A DNA stretch of 60,000 bases from Cryptomeria japonica (Eukaryota; Streptophyta; Pinopsida; Cupressales; Cupressaceae): assembly GCF_030272615.1 (NCBI RefSeq), contig NC_081405.1, forward strand, positions 314,734,235-314,794,234, in the 5' to 3' direction. A program made the translations under genes and the position numbers. Of this stretch, positions 1 through 12,250 are shown in pieces; the stretch's first letter is position 1, and each line of letters starts with the position of its first letter. Under the pieces are notes generated by a model. The model made no database searches. It was not told the DNA's origin and was given only the letters and a program-made list of their open reading frames with translations.

Positions 1-1172
1 AATAACTTCCCATAAAAATGTCACCTTATTCAACTATAAGCTGCTATTTCCAAAACCTTAAAAAGGTTGTCATAGAAATGAAGGAAACAAATGCACATAT
101 CTGAGTACCATTAACTGTAAAAGTTGGAATTCACTGACCAAAGAATGCTACCACCTATCTGCCAGGTCATTAAATTAGGGGATTTATTCTATTTACATTA
201 CTATCACACGAGAATGATGAAAACATCAATTTTCTAATGAAACTTAAATGCGGTTTAACATGGACACAAAAAAAAGCAGTAGACATAGATTCCAACTTAC
301 AATAGGAAAAATAAATTCATTGTTGATGCGTTAATGAATTAGTCCTTGCATCTATACTAGCACCTCCCCATCATAATTATTGTAGAATTTTGAACTTGAC
401 CTATCCTCTCTAAATCAGCTGATTAACAAAAAATAATAATAGAGAGAGCTAACAATAACAACAAAAGAATAAATTGCAAAAAGAAATCACAATTCAAAAT
501 TAAAAACAAAGTGCCCTATTTTTTGGAATTGCACACACCAATTTCTTTTATTGCAGCATAATTAAAAGAATACAAAGCTTAAATATTTATAGATTATTAT
601 CTGCTTGTAAAAGCAAGGACTCTTAAAATAAAACATACACTAAAAATAGAGAGCATGCAATATTTTGTAAAAAAAAAAACAACAGTTCTAAAGAAAGCTC
701 TAATCTAAGAATAGTCTAACTACATGCATAGAATACTTTATTTGCATGAGAAATAAAAGACTATTAACTAAATTAATCTAGCTGCATGTTGGTGTATGGT
801 GGTGGAGTCTAAAAAATAGTTTGAGTTGCATAGAGCTGCATGGAGCTGCATGGTAGAGCAACATCAGTTATCAACAATTATTTGAATGGGTTTATATGCT
901 ATATAAAATATATGTACTTGTTGATGGTACTATTGCAAATGAAGAAATAGAAAGAGTTGCGATTGTTGCTAAACTCAGTCTTTAGGATATGAAAACAATC
1001 TTGAAAAAGATTAAACTCAGTCTTCAAGATGATAAAAAGACACTTTTCCATGCACAAAACGTGGCCACCTCTCACTTTGCATGCAAAAATATTAAAACTT
1101 CAATCGCCAACTATTCATTTCAAGCAAGATGGGCATACCCTAAGCTCCAAGAAACCATCAATTCTTACTTGT
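1..1172. other. AT-rich intergenic DNA, no gene seen
   Basis: I see no gene, RNA or transposon signature. A short GCATRGAGCT-type repetition lies near 820-855. A 61-codon open frame at 989-1174 resembles nothing I know and has no supporting context. Confidence 0.6.
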
Positions 1173-1337
1173 AAAAAATATAAATAATAATACCCGCAAC
1201 TACTGACAAAAATAATATAAATAATAATCCTTGCAACTAATAATGCTTGCAATTACTAACAAAAAAAATAAAAATAATAATGCCTGCAACTCCTGACAAA
1301 AAAATATAAATAATAATGCCTGCAGCTGCTGACAAAC
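1173..1337. repeat. Degenerate tandem repeat, about four units
   Basis: Four imperfect units, each an A-run, then ATAAATAATAAT, then a C/G-containing stretch of the form YYGCAACTNCTGAC, follow one another with a spacing of roughly 36-53 bases. The second unit carries an internal extension. The units differ by substitutions and small indels, so the array is old. Confidence 0.75.
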
Positions 1338-3029
1338 ATATTGTTTCTTGTGCATTCTCTCGTATGGGAACTCACATCTTTGTCTCTGACATTCTGCAAA
1401 AGTCAATTAGAGGCCACCAAGTTTTTGCCCAATTAATTCGTGAGCATGTTTGAGTTTCAAATCTTTATGATATAAATTAGCAATATTTAAAACTAGTTTT
1501 TGATTGGCTATAGAAATAAAGTTTAATCATTAGATAACTATAGAGCCTCCACTATAGTTTCCTGCCGGCAGGAATTAATAATCTACACTAGTTCTATCTT
1601 TCAAAATATGAAGGAAGGTTATAAACTAAAGATTTAAACCTAACATATTAACCTTTATAAAGAATTTTAAAATGTTCCATTATTTATAAGAGAGGCCAAA
1701 ATCCTAGAATCGATTTCACAAATTACAATGTTTCAATGTAGCTTACAAATATTCTAATTTTTTTGTCTATTGGTTATTATTTTAAATAGATTAGACTTTT
1801 ATAGAGTCAATTTTCTTATGATTTTTTTATTTAGTTTTAAGTATTAACTGTAAAATTATAATTTTTATTATCTTAATTGATGTGAGCTATAAATTTCCTA
1901 CTATTTTAGACTGACTTTGATCTATTTGTCACTTATATAGTGACTATGGAATGAATTGTATTTTTATGTTTAAAATTTAGCAATTAACCAAAGCCTTGAT
2001 TAATCTTGGTCCATACACCTCGAAGATGTAGAATCAATCAGTAGAATGATCATTCCCTAACATAGACTAAATTTATAGTTATGGTTTGAGATTATCAAAT
2101 GAATTTAAATATAATAAATAAGTATTATTTTTGTAAATGTTTTATTTCAAATTGATTTAGAATTGAAACTATGCTTTTAACCTTCTACTTTTAAATTTTA
2201 TTTATTGAACCAAGTTGAAATCATTTTGAAAAATAATTAATTAAAAAAGTGATTAAAATAAAAAATATTTATTTTGTTGTTTCTTGAAAAAAAAAATAGT
2301 ATCTACCATGGCTATGTGATTTGTTTGATTAGCAAAAAACACATACCATATCATATAATCCAACAATATATTTAATTACCACCAATTATTTATAAGTTAT
2401 AGGTACACAAATTGGATTTATAGTCATGAAATTGAACAATAGTGTACGATGAATGATACAATAAAATCTATTATGTTGTGATACTGTGTTTCAGAATAAA
2501 AGCACAAGTTAAATATATTAAACTTATGGATAAAAATGAAAAGTTGTATCTTCTTTACTATTTAAAAAGCATATGTGTTATATTAGTAGATCAACTACTT
2601 ATTCTATAAACATTTAACATTAGCAATTTTTTAATATTTTTATGTTATATACTTAAAAAATAATTTTAAGAGAATAAATATTATCGTAGGATAAAGAGGT
2701 ATTGGATGTCTCTATTTTAGAAAATATGTTTCAAAGTTAATATTATGTTTATTTGTTTCAAAATATAAATCCATCTAGAAGGAAATATACTTTCTCCAAG
2801 TTTACTCGAGAATAATTTTTTAGTTAACTATATAGAGGCACATATTAACATAGATTAACAATTGCTATTTTGGGACTATAATTTGGTAAATTGTTGTAAG
2901 TAATTTATGAATTTTAAGTGAAAATAAATATGCATATCTCTTATTATCAAATTCGGGATATTTTTATTAAGAGGGAAAGAGCTAAAAGCATAATTTATGG
3001 TTGGTCATTCAATAAAGGTATTGATTTGT
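1338..3029. other. AT-rich intergenic DNA
   Basis: Very AT-rich sequence with no open frame of substance. I recognise no element ends, RNA gene or domain. Confidence 0.6.
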
Positions 3030-3300
3030 AATCTTATCTCCAATTTGGTGATGATATTATGTTCATGAGGTGATTCTAGAATAAATAAATTGACAAACTT
3101 CAAGGTAGGCTTGAATATTTCTTTTGCAACTTCTAAATAGTAGGCTAATAAGAGTAAATCTAATATTATTTCCTTAATGCTTCTAGAGTTAGGAAACAAA
3201 AATTTGCATAGATTGTTCATTCTAAAATCAAAACTTTCTTCTTTTTATTATTTGGAAATCCTTTTAACTTTAAGTCAATAGGTGGGAAAGAATTATTTAT
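3030..3300 (+). pseudogene. Possible LINE reverse-transcriptase scrap
   Basis: A plus-strand reading near 3036 gives L-Q-F-G-D-D-I-M-F-M, which resembles the F/Y-x-D-D motif of plant LINE reverse transcriptases. It is followed, after stops and a frame change, by N-K-S-K-S-N-I and then a Y-L-E-I-L stretch that would match the family's 'N..KS.I' and 'YLG.PL' blocks. Order and spacing fit the C-terminal half of the palm. The match is short and broken, so it could be coincidence. No 5' or 3' end of an element is visible. Confidence 0.35.
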
Positions 3301-5100
3301 AGGATTCACATGTATATTAGCTATTGGACTTTTAGATTATTTTCTTTTGTTAAAATATTATCTACATTATAGTGTGTTTTTTATTCTCTCTACTATTTAT
3401 ATATTAATGGTTCCATAAATGATCCTAAAACATTCTTTAAATATCTTTATTCTCTCCCAAAAATTAAATTGAAAGACCAACTATATATAACCCAAAACCT
3501 CTACACTATTTTCAACCTTGCGCTCATTATATAATATCTTTCATTTTCTCGAAAGTATAACTCTCTATAAAAAATTTGAAAAATCGACATTGTATTCTTG
3601 ACATTATGCTTGTAGAGGACAATAATATCTTGCATGTTTTTGAATTTTATATTCATTTATGGGCCACCAATCACCTACTCCATAGTCTTCTAATCCTCCA
3701 CTTAACCATACTATTTGATATTATCCACCCCTTTCTCCAGAATGAGTCTCCTATCAAAAAAATTAGCCATCCCCTTCATTAATTCCCAAATATCCCCATC
3801 AACCTTCAAATCTAACCATTTGACAACCTCAGAGATGGCTAGTTTCCAACTTGTGTAATTTTTTCTTTAGTGTGTGTATCTCATAGCTTTTATTTCAACA
3901 TATCATTATTGAAATTGCATGCCTTGCACATATTATTCATCTTGTCACATAGTGCCTCATGGAGCTCATCATTGGGGGTTTATGAGGAGATGGCTTATCC
4001 ATTGCACCAAAATTATTATCCTTCATCACTTGAAGAGAGTAAGGAAACTTATAGGTGATTTTAAAGTGAGTGGAAATAATAAGTTGTCCTTTAGATGAGG
4101 GTGACTATGTAGACATAAATATGTCATTAAAAATTATAATGTTTGGTGGGTGCTCAAAGGAAACACTTTTTATTTTAGTAGGAATAGGGGATTTGATAGC
4201 CATGGAATTTCTCTTACAAGAGGGAGGTTTTTAAAATGGTAACCTTGTCCATCATGGCAGGGTTCAAATATGAGGAAGAATGGTTATTAGGGTACCTAAC
4301 AAAGTAGGTAGGGTTACTTCCCATAATGAGTGTGGGATTTATTATGTTATGGTGAGATAAAATAGGCAAGGTTAGAGATAAAATAAATAAGTAAAGATAA
4401 AAAAATAGACTCTAATGAAGGGATAGAGACTTGTTATTTTCAATAACAAAATTCACATTCTATACTAATGAAGAGTAAATTGAATTTATTTTTTCATTAT
4501 TCTTAAAATGGTGAAGGATAGGAAATGATTGGTTTAAAATGACTATGAAGAGTAAAATACCTCATAAGGGCCTTTGCTATAGTATTCAAAACACTTAAGA
4601 GCTCCTTGCAATTAAATCCATCGTGCAAGCAATGGAATTTTCCCAGCTCTTAAAAAAAATTACATGTCCTCCTAGTAGTTGTCATTTGGTTTCCTAAGAA
4701 AACTTTATCCTTCAAGAGGTCTTGAACACTACCAAATGTTGAGAGGGGGGTGAATCAACATACACATAAAATTTGATCATATTAAACTTTCACCACAATA
4801 TATATCTCATGCCTATCTATTTGTTCTAGATTTACTTCATCAAACGTGTCCTAGTCATTATAATAATTATTCATCATATTAATAAAAACCATGGTATTAT
4901 AAGTTCATGGTGGTTCATGGCAGAAACAATGAAACCTACAAAATTAGTTTGTGAGGTAAAATGGTAATCATCCAGAGCTCCAGACCTTAAATAGACACCA
5001 TAGGCAACCTTATCAGGGTCTAGAATGACATCGAAGAAAGGTAGTTTCTATACTTCATAGTAAAGGAAAGAAGGGAAATTAGTTTCAAGAACTCAAGAAA
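3301..5100. other. Intergenic DNA with short unassigned open frames
   Basis: Open frames of 60-70 codons at 3576-3782 and 3870-4058 match nothing I recognise and may be chance or remnants. No terminal repeats or RNA genes are visible. Confidence 0.5.
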
Positions 5101-5172
5101 ACAAGGGGAAGGCATGACCTGCATCTTCCATGGAGTAGGGGGGATGTATCCTCTATTTCAAACCAATTATAT

Positions 5173-6095
5173 ATGAGATATGGGCATCAATATAAGGGGG
5201 GATTCCTCCTGAGATGGGATGAAGAGGGCTTTTCCAGAGAATGGAGACCAGCAGATATGAAGTATAGGGAAGATCCATCTGGGACTCAAAGATGGCCTCT
5301 GGTAGCGATGAGGGAAAAAAAGATTCACATTCAAGGAGACCCAGTAGACAATAGCCTAAGCTTCAAGATGCACTCAAACAATTGGCTATTGGGGCTAGAG
5401 AGGAGAATACATGTCGAAGAAAGCTCAAAAATCAAAGTATGTAGCGCCTAAACCCTCTCCAAGGCCGAAGAATGGGAGGTGCCTTAAATGGAGCTCTGAA
5501 TGCCCCTAAGGAAAGAGGATGGAAGAATGACCAAGGAATGGTGGACCAAAACCATCTACAAAGGAAAATTTGAAAGAAAAAAAAATTGGGTAGCAAGCTT
5601 TTTGTTATACCTTCAGATGTTAGGTTAACAAACTGAAGGAGCTCGCCTAATCATCAAATGGGGAGGAGGAGAAGAAGAAGTAGAAGGGATATCTAAAGAA
5701 ATAATTAAATAGTGAAAAGAAAATACCCAAAAAAGGTAAAGTATTCATTCCCTCCAAAATGGTTTTTTTTTATTGAATGTATAAACTTATATTTAAAGAA
5801 AGACATACTACATGGCAACCCTAGCTTCTTTTAAGGTAATAACTTTGCTCAAACAAAATGGAACCCAAATTTTAACCCAATGAGCTTTAAGATTAACAAA
5901 ACCCCAAAATGGATTACTTTGGTGGGCCTTTTGATAGAATATTGGAGTGGTGAACCAATAATGAGAATTAGAGATGCATTAGCTTCTTTTATAGGAATAG
6001 ATGAGGAATTCCTAAATGGGAAAATAGTGGACTCAAAAAACATTTGTGTAGAAATTGATATGGACTTGGGAATATATAATGAGCTAGAATGCTAG
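5173..6095 (+). pseudogene. LINE-1 ORF1 (DUF4283-type nucleic-acid-binding protein)
   Basis: LINE ORF1 proteins bind the element RNA. The clearest match is at 5880-6095, where K-W-I-T-L-V-G-L-L-I-E-Y-W corresponds to the family consensus 'P.WVRL.GLP.EYW'. It is followed by a segment like 'I...G.F..ID' and I-C-V-E-I-D. The upstream frame 5173-5451 has a basic, tryptophan-rich composition of the kind seen in ORF1 N-termini, but its identity is less certain. No CCHC knuckle survives. Stops and frame changes between 5451 and 5880 make it a pseudogene. Confidence 0.65.
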
Positions 6096-6749
6096 AAGGA
6101 ACCTCAATATCAAGAAATATAGATACATATGAAAATCATGAAGGTGTAGAACATGGAAATATAAATACAGAAAGAAAAGATATAGAAGAAAGTCCCCTTA
6201 AAAGAAGAAGACATGAGAAATAGTTGATACAATCATTGGAGCATAGCCAAGGAAATAGGATGGATGGATTGAATAATAATTCCTAATCAAAGCAAGATAT
6301 AGATAACAAAGTAGACTTGGAAGTGCTACTAAAAGACACTGAAGATTTAAGATAGTCAATATGTCAATAACTAGAGGCAGTAAGAAAGAAGGATAATAGA
6401 GAAGAAATGGAAAACCAAGAAGTGTTAGAGGAGGGTAGAAAGGTAAATACCCCTCAAAATCCAACAAAGGAAGTAAAGCAAGGAAAAGGAATAATCAAGG
6501 AGGTTTAAAGAGGAGATGAATAAGGGGATGATTATAGAGAGTGGGAGGACATAGAATTAATGCAGATTGAAGAAAGAATGCTTGTGAAAATCAAAGACAA
6601 GAATAAGGGCCCTAGGATATTTAAGAGAAATAGTAAGAAGAGAATATCAAACAAATCCAAACTAAACATCTCTATTATACACTTGAGCATAAAATAACTA
6701 GGAAAACTAATAGAAGCTCTAGGAAGGTTCTGAACATTCCCTAATCACA

Positions 6750-7970
6750 ATGAAGATTGTAACCTAGAATGCTAGGGGTATAAATGCCCCTAACAAATGG
6801 TGTTTAATCAAATGCCAAATTGAGATAACAAAAATAGACATTTCTCTTCTTCAAGAGACCAAGCTTCATTAGGAGGAAGATGAAAGGAGATTAATTAATT
6901 GGAAACATTGGAAGGGATAATTTGTAGATATTTATGGAGGTTCAAGAGGTCTGGGAATTGTATGGAACCCATGGAAACTAGAAGTTTCAATTGCGGAAGA
7001 AAATATGTGGTGGATATCAAGTAGATGAAAGCTAGTACAAACAAATAAGATTTGTAGCATAATCAATGTCTATGTCTCAACTCAAACTATGTAGAAAAAG
7101 GAGCTATGGTAACAAATATCAAATAGGTTGGAAGGACTAGTAGGGTAAAGAGTATTGATAGAAGGGGAAGTTAATGCTACTAGAAATAATTTAGAAAAAA
7201 AATGGGGACTCAAGACAAAAACAACAATCCAAAATCATTTCCAACACTTTATTGATAGAACTAATCTCAAGGATTTATAGGCAAGAAACTGTATCTATAC
7301 ATGGACCAACCAAAAGAATGGAGTAAAATTAATTTATTGATTTTGAACTGAGCAAAAAACTTAAGTATATTAAGATGAAATTGAAGAAATAGAATAAAAA
7401 TTGTTAAAAAAAAAAAATTCAATAAAAAATGAGAGTAGAAAAGGAACTGGCGAATCTCAATGATAAAATTATTAAGGATGGAATGGGATGAAAATATTAT
7501 GAAAGAGAGAAACATTTAAATACTGAGCACTTTGAGATATTAGCAAGAGAGGAGTTCTATTGGAGATAGAAATCTAGAGATATTTGGCTTCAAGAGGGGG
7601 ACAAAATTACAATTTTTTTTCACAAAGCTTCTATAGCAAAAAAGGAGAGGAGTAGATTTATGGAGATTAGTAGGGTAGATGGAACAAGAACTCAGACTAT
7701 GGAAGAAGTCAATATGAAGGCTGCAAATTCCTTTGAAACTATACTAAATAAAAATCTACCCTTGAATAAGGAAACAAGAAAGGAATTTTTGGACGCAATT
7801 CAAATTGTAATTATGGATGAATAAAATCAAGAATTATTTAAGGAAATATCAATGGAGGAGGTGAAAATAATAGTATTCTAGATGAACCCTGACAAGGTTC
7901 CTAGTACAGATGGTTTCTTGACTAGATTTTTCCAATTTTTATGGGAGATAATCGGTCAAGATATACATAA
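6750..7970 (+). pseudogene. LINE-1 ORF2, endonuclease and N-terminal RT
   Basis: The frame opens near 6750 with N-A-R-G-I-N-A-P-N-K, the LINE form of the endonuclease start 'WN.RG.N.P.K', with the tryptophan codon changed to a stop. L-L-Q-E-T-K follows, containing the catalytic glutamate of apurinic-type endonucleases, then G-L-G-I-V-W-N-P and I-Y-T-W-T-N. From 7540 the RT approach reads D-I-W-L-Q-E-G-D and F-F-H-K-A-S. It then gives M-N-P-D-K-V-P-S-T-D-G-F, matching 'KAPGPDGF'. The chain stops matching LINE RT after W-E-I-I-G-Q-D-I near 7965, where ORF3 copy 1 takes over in the same frame. Confidence 0.75.
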
Positions 7971-9690
7971 GGCGGTGACCATTGGGAGTAGGAAGTTTAA
8001 GGTGAATGAAACCATGATCGCTAAGGCTATGGGTCTTCCGATGGATGGCATCAAGTTCTAAAGGGATAGAAAACTTCCAGATGCTATTGTGAAGAAATTT
8101 CACAAGGATAAGGAGGTAAAAGCCAAATTGGTGAAGGGTAGCCATACTTACTACTTGCCGAAGGTAATTAAGTTAATTTGGCAAAGGGTTTTTCTTTCTA
8201 TTATGGAATTTATCACTTTATATGGGATATTTACTAGGTTTTATAGCTATCATTTTGTTATTCTTAACCATTTTCGGTATAAAGAAAAAAAATTCATTCC
8301 ATATTACCTATTTTGTGCCCTAAATGCTGGGATAAAGGATGCAATTTCCAACCTGAAAACCAATCCTCCTATACATGAGGGTCTGATGGTGATTTTGTAT
8401 AATCACATCAAGAATACCACCGTCCATCTAAACATTGTAGAGGTTTCTAATTAAGAAGAGGAATTGGAGGACTCAGATGCTGATGATGGAGATGGAAATG
8501 ACATGGAAGCTAAGGCAGAGCATGAGCCACAAATCGCTAGGTCGAGCAAGAGAAAAAGAAAAATAGGGCATGAGCTATAGAACAAAGGGTCAGCCAAAAG
8601 GAAGCAAAAGGGGGAGGAGGATGATAGCTGGTATGAGGAGGAAGATGAGACTAATGATGACATGGATACTAATATCAAGGAGGTCCAAATTCTCTTGAGC
8701 CAGAAGTAGAAAATGAAAACTCTAAAAAATGAGGAAGTAGGAACCAAGAACTGACCGCCTTTCATGATTGGTTCTAAGGATAAGGGTTTGGTAGAGGAGG
8801 ACATGAACATGAAAGAAGCTTAGAGCTCTGATGTCAGGGAGGTAGGTCTTGAGGAGAATTTGGATCCTGTGAGAGACAAGGCCCAAAAGGGCTCTCATTT
8901 GGATATCGATCTTTGCATCAAAAATGGCATAGATAGCTTCAACAAGGTTTTCCTTTAGGTGCAAAAGAAAATTACTGGCATAAAAACCAAGAAAGCCCAT
9001 GATGCCAGAAAAATTGAGACTTTAGAAGCTATTCGCACTGGTAAATTTAGCTCCCTCCCTGAGTGTCTCAGTAAAATTACCAAAGCTATCAGTAATGTTG
9101 AGGAGATCATCAATGCTCAATGGAATAGCTTCCAAATCCTGGAGAACAGAGTTGGGGCTACTAAAAAAAGGCTTGAAGGTGTTGAGAAGATGCTTAATAA
9201 GATTTGGGAGCAAAGTCATAAGATCCTAAAGGCTACCTCTGCTAGTACGAAGGCTCTTATCAATAAGCTTGATAATGACCATGGGGATAAGGCCTCTGCG
9301 AGAATCATTGATGTGAAGGAAGACACCCCTGAAGATAAGGAGACCGGTCTTGGTAGAAGAACCCATGCGAGCACCAGAAAGAAGAAAGGCCAAAGCAAGG
9401 AAATTGATGATATCAAGCGGATGGCTAATAATATGGAGCAACTAGAACTGGAAGCCACTAAGATGCTTCAGCACTTCACCTATCCTAGGCTCTTTCTCTG
9501 TCGGTCCAATTTTTTGTTTGTTGTCTCTTGTTTGCTAACCTTTTTTGCTAGTCAGCTGTCCTTTTCTTGTTTGTTGTCTTTTGCATTCTGTAGTGCTTTA
9601 ATGTATATGTTTTCATCTTTTGTTTGTAATGGGTTTTAGGGGCCCATCAAAACTCATTTTCCCTTATTCAAAAACACTGTTATACTAGAA
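7960..9690 (+). pseudogene. ORF3 family copy 1 (unknown globular domain + coiled coil)
   Basis: I do not recognise this gene with certainty. It may belong to the broad 'putative plant transposon protein' group (Pfam Transposase_32-like), which is a suggestion only. The globular part runs from about 7975 to 8454. It carries K-V-N-E-T-M-I-A-K-A, then V-K-G-S-H-T-Y-Y-L-P-K-V-I-K, then H-F-V-I-L-N-H-F-R-Y and Y-L-F-C-A-L-N-A-G. An acidic stretch (8455-8530) with a basic cluster K-R-K-R-K follows. A 226-codon open frame (8959-9639) then encodes a helical coiled-coil tail, ending with N-N-M-E-Q-L-E-L-E-A. Three other copies occur in the window. Stops at about 8060, 8454, 8578, 8709 and 8821 disable it. 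The 3' tail at 9625-9665 contains TGTAATGGG...CATCAAAAC. Confidence 0.7.
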
Positions 9691-9990
9691 AAGCCATCTA
9701 CCAGATCTCCTAACCAACAACAAACTAAACACCAGAGGCCAAAAACCTGAAATAAGGTAAATTGCACATCGATAATACATCTCCTAGATCCGTAAAGAAA
9801 AATTCTTAGCCAAAATAATTCTCTGACCACTAAAATGCACATTATCCTATATACATTGTTCTTCTTACTTAACTTTATTGGACCTCAGTCAATCTTTCAG
9901 AATGAAGGATTCACAAACTGTGGATTGGATATCTAAATCACTAATTACCAGTTTCCATCAATGACAACAATTGATCATGAATGTAGTGTC
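9691..9990. other. Junction between ORF3 copy 1 and resumed LINE-1
   Basis: About 300 bases without a clear assignment. LINE-1 protein similarity is not secure until P-S-D-E-L-D-R-I-R-W-C-G near 10015. The first part could be a flank brought in with ORF3 copy 1. Confidence 0.45.
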
Positions 9991-11108
9991 TCATCCAAAC
10001 AATGGGTAGTTCCATCAGATGAACTAGATAGAATAAGATGGTGTGGGTCAAAATTGGGATCTTATAAGGTAGGTCTAGGCTATAAAATCAAAGAGATGTC
10101 CTTATTTAAAGATTATTAGTTGTGTAAGATACTACAAAGTAAATATTGTCTCCCTGAAGCTGGAGTCTTTTCTTGGCTTGCAATTAAAGGAAATTCGCTC
10201 ACTCAGGATCAGTTGACTAATATGGGATATTAAGGAGCAATTAGATGTTTTCCGTTTAAGGTGAGTGTGGAGATGGTGGATCACCTATTTTTAGATTGCC
10301 ATACTCAACAAAATGTTGGAATTCATTTTTGGATAAACAAGAATTCTATTGCCCCAAACCACAATATCTGATTAATTTTTTCCAAATGTGGAATGGACTA
10401 GGGAAGAAAGGCCTTTTTGAGACAATATGATAGGTTACCCCCTCAGTGGTAATTTGGGAAATCTAGAAATAAAGAAATAGGAGAATCTTTCAAAACAATG
10501 AAATTCTAGTGGAAATTCTAATTAGGAAAATAGAAGATTAGGTGGTGTAATTGGTTAATATAGAAGCTAAGGATAAAATGAATATTGAGCTTATGGGATG
10601 ATGTCATGGTTAAAATATTTAAGGGGTTATCTATTCTTAAAAATTATCAGAATTGGACAATTAATAATTCAAGAAGTATCAAAGAAAGCACTAAATGGAT
10701 TCCTCCAAAAGTAGCATTGATTAAAAATAACTTCGATGTTGTAGAAAAAGGCAACCCTAGAATTGGAGGTATAGAATATATTTATGGGAATAAGGAAGGA
10801 ACTACAATTGCCGAGGAATAAGAACCCATAGGAGGGACAACTAATAATATCAATGAGATAAGAATGGCTTTCCTAGGTTTATGAATAGGCTTAAGAATTA
10901 GAGCAAAGAAAATACATCTTGAGGGTGATTCTTTAATAGTAATTAATGCCATTTGTAATAATAGGTCAGCAAATTGGTTGATGGCTAAATGGTTAACACC
11001 AATTCTAGAAATAATTGTGAAGCTGAAATATTTTAGAGATACTCACATATATAGGGAAGGAAAGAGAAAAGCGGATACATTAATAAAAAATGCTGCTAAT
11101 AATAATTA
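9990..11108 (+). pseudogene. LINE-1 ORF2 C-terminus: zinc-binding domain and RNase H
   Basis: Similarity resumes with G-S-Y-K-V-G-L-G-Y-K, the entry to the zf-RVT domain of plant LINEs. G-V-F-S-W-L-A-I follows, then V-D-H-L-F-L-D-C, the last cysteine-containing strand of that domain. At 10680-11108 an RNase H of the RVT_3 type is visible: W-I-P-P-K-V-A-L-I-K-N-N-F-D near its start, N-E-I-R-M-A-F-L-G-L, the E-G-D-S motif at about 10921, and the usual ending T-H-I-Y-R-E-G-K-R-K-A-D. RNase H would remove RNA from the RNA-DNA hybrid. Several in-frame stops are present. Confidence 0.75.
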
Positions 11109-11110
11109 AG

Positions 11111-12250
11111 TCATCTCCTCCCTCCCATGATAAGAATAATTAATGGTTTGAATTTAAATGTGGCAATTAATGATTGTCTGATCAATGAGAAATAAGGAAA
11201 TTTAAAAGTGAGGCATATCATTAAAAAAGATGGGTGTTCAAGATAGATGGGTGGAATTACTTTTAAAGTTGAGTGGGATGACAAACCAAAGTTACATATC
11301 CAAGGCAAAAAATGACTCAATTATTAATGGAAAATATTTTTGGAGGAAGGAGGAGTTGGAGCTAATTTAGTGGAAAAAAAATTATATTTAAAATATTCAC
11401 CTAATGAGGGGATCTTTGTAACTTGATCAACCAAATAATGATGGAAAATCATAGGAGGACAACTTGACAACTTCAAGTAATGCGAAATAATGCGAAATGA
11501 AGGTAGACGTGAAGACAAATTAAATTTGGGAAAGGATCGGCAAAGCTGATGAAGTTTTGAGAAGACTAGACATTTCTAATTATAAGGTTCTATCAACAAA
11601 TCACACCTATCTATATGATGGAGACTCCAATTTGTTTGATTGCCAGGAGAAGGCAAATGAATTTTTTAGAAAGGATTACAATTAAGAGATTCAATTCCAT
11701 GCTGAAATATAAACATCCCTTAGTAGTTTATGTGATCAAATATGTTTTGGGTGAGGAATTCATAATGACAGTTCACAAATATTGAGTAAACACAAACATC
11801 TCATCCATGTTTCTGGCTTTAGCTTGGGATAGGGTCTTAAGAAAGGAAATGGATAGAAATATTTGTAAGGCAATTTTCAAATCCCAATTCCTGGGTGGCC
11901 TTGAAGACATTTTAAGGAATTGTGAGAATTTTTGGATTCGTCTGCTTAAAGATTTTGATAAAAAGGGAGAGGAAGTCCCAAAACTACCAATTATTCTCTT
12001 GGATGATGAGATGGAATATTGGGACTATAAAGAGAAACCAATAAGAAACCTAAACTTCCCCCTAAATTGGACAAAGGTAGTAGTTAATGCAACACCGAAT
12101 TAGATAGCAAATTTCATTGAGATGGAATGACTAGAATTCCAGAGTCATGAAAGCACCATGGAAGCATGGTAGCAAAAGACCTAGTGGAGGATGAAGAATT
12201 GTAACACAATGTTGAAGGTTAGAAAGATTAGCATTTCTCTCTATGCATGA
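11111..12250 (+). pseudogene. Unrecognised coding-like remnant after LINE-1
   Basis: Plus-strand readings at about 11530-11690 (K-A-D-E-V-L-R-R-L-D-I-S-N-Y) and an open frame at 11807-12103 look protein-like. The latter contains W-D-R-V-L-R-K-E-M-D-R-N and E-V-P-K-L-P-I-I-L-L-D-D. I do not recognise either. The stretch follows the LINE-1 RNase H on the same strand, so it could be a downstream LINE ORF of a different type, or a separate element. Stops interrupt it and no element end is visible. Confidence 0.35.

Larger units (their letters stand above)
5173..11110 (+). mobile_element. LINE-1: degraded plant LINE, RT core lost
   Basis: This is a decayed plant non-LTR retrotransposon. In order it shows an ORF1-type DUF4283 region (5173-6095), an endonuclease start (about 6750-7330), the N-terminal part of the reverse transcriptase (about 7540-7970), a foreign block (7975-9690), then a zinc-binding RT-associated domain and an RNase H (about 9990-11108). 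Every part carries stops. The catalytic RT motifs between about 7970 and 9900 are missing, so the foreign block came with a deletion or a recombination. I could not define a 5' end, a poly(A) tail or a target-site duplication. Confidence 0.8.
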
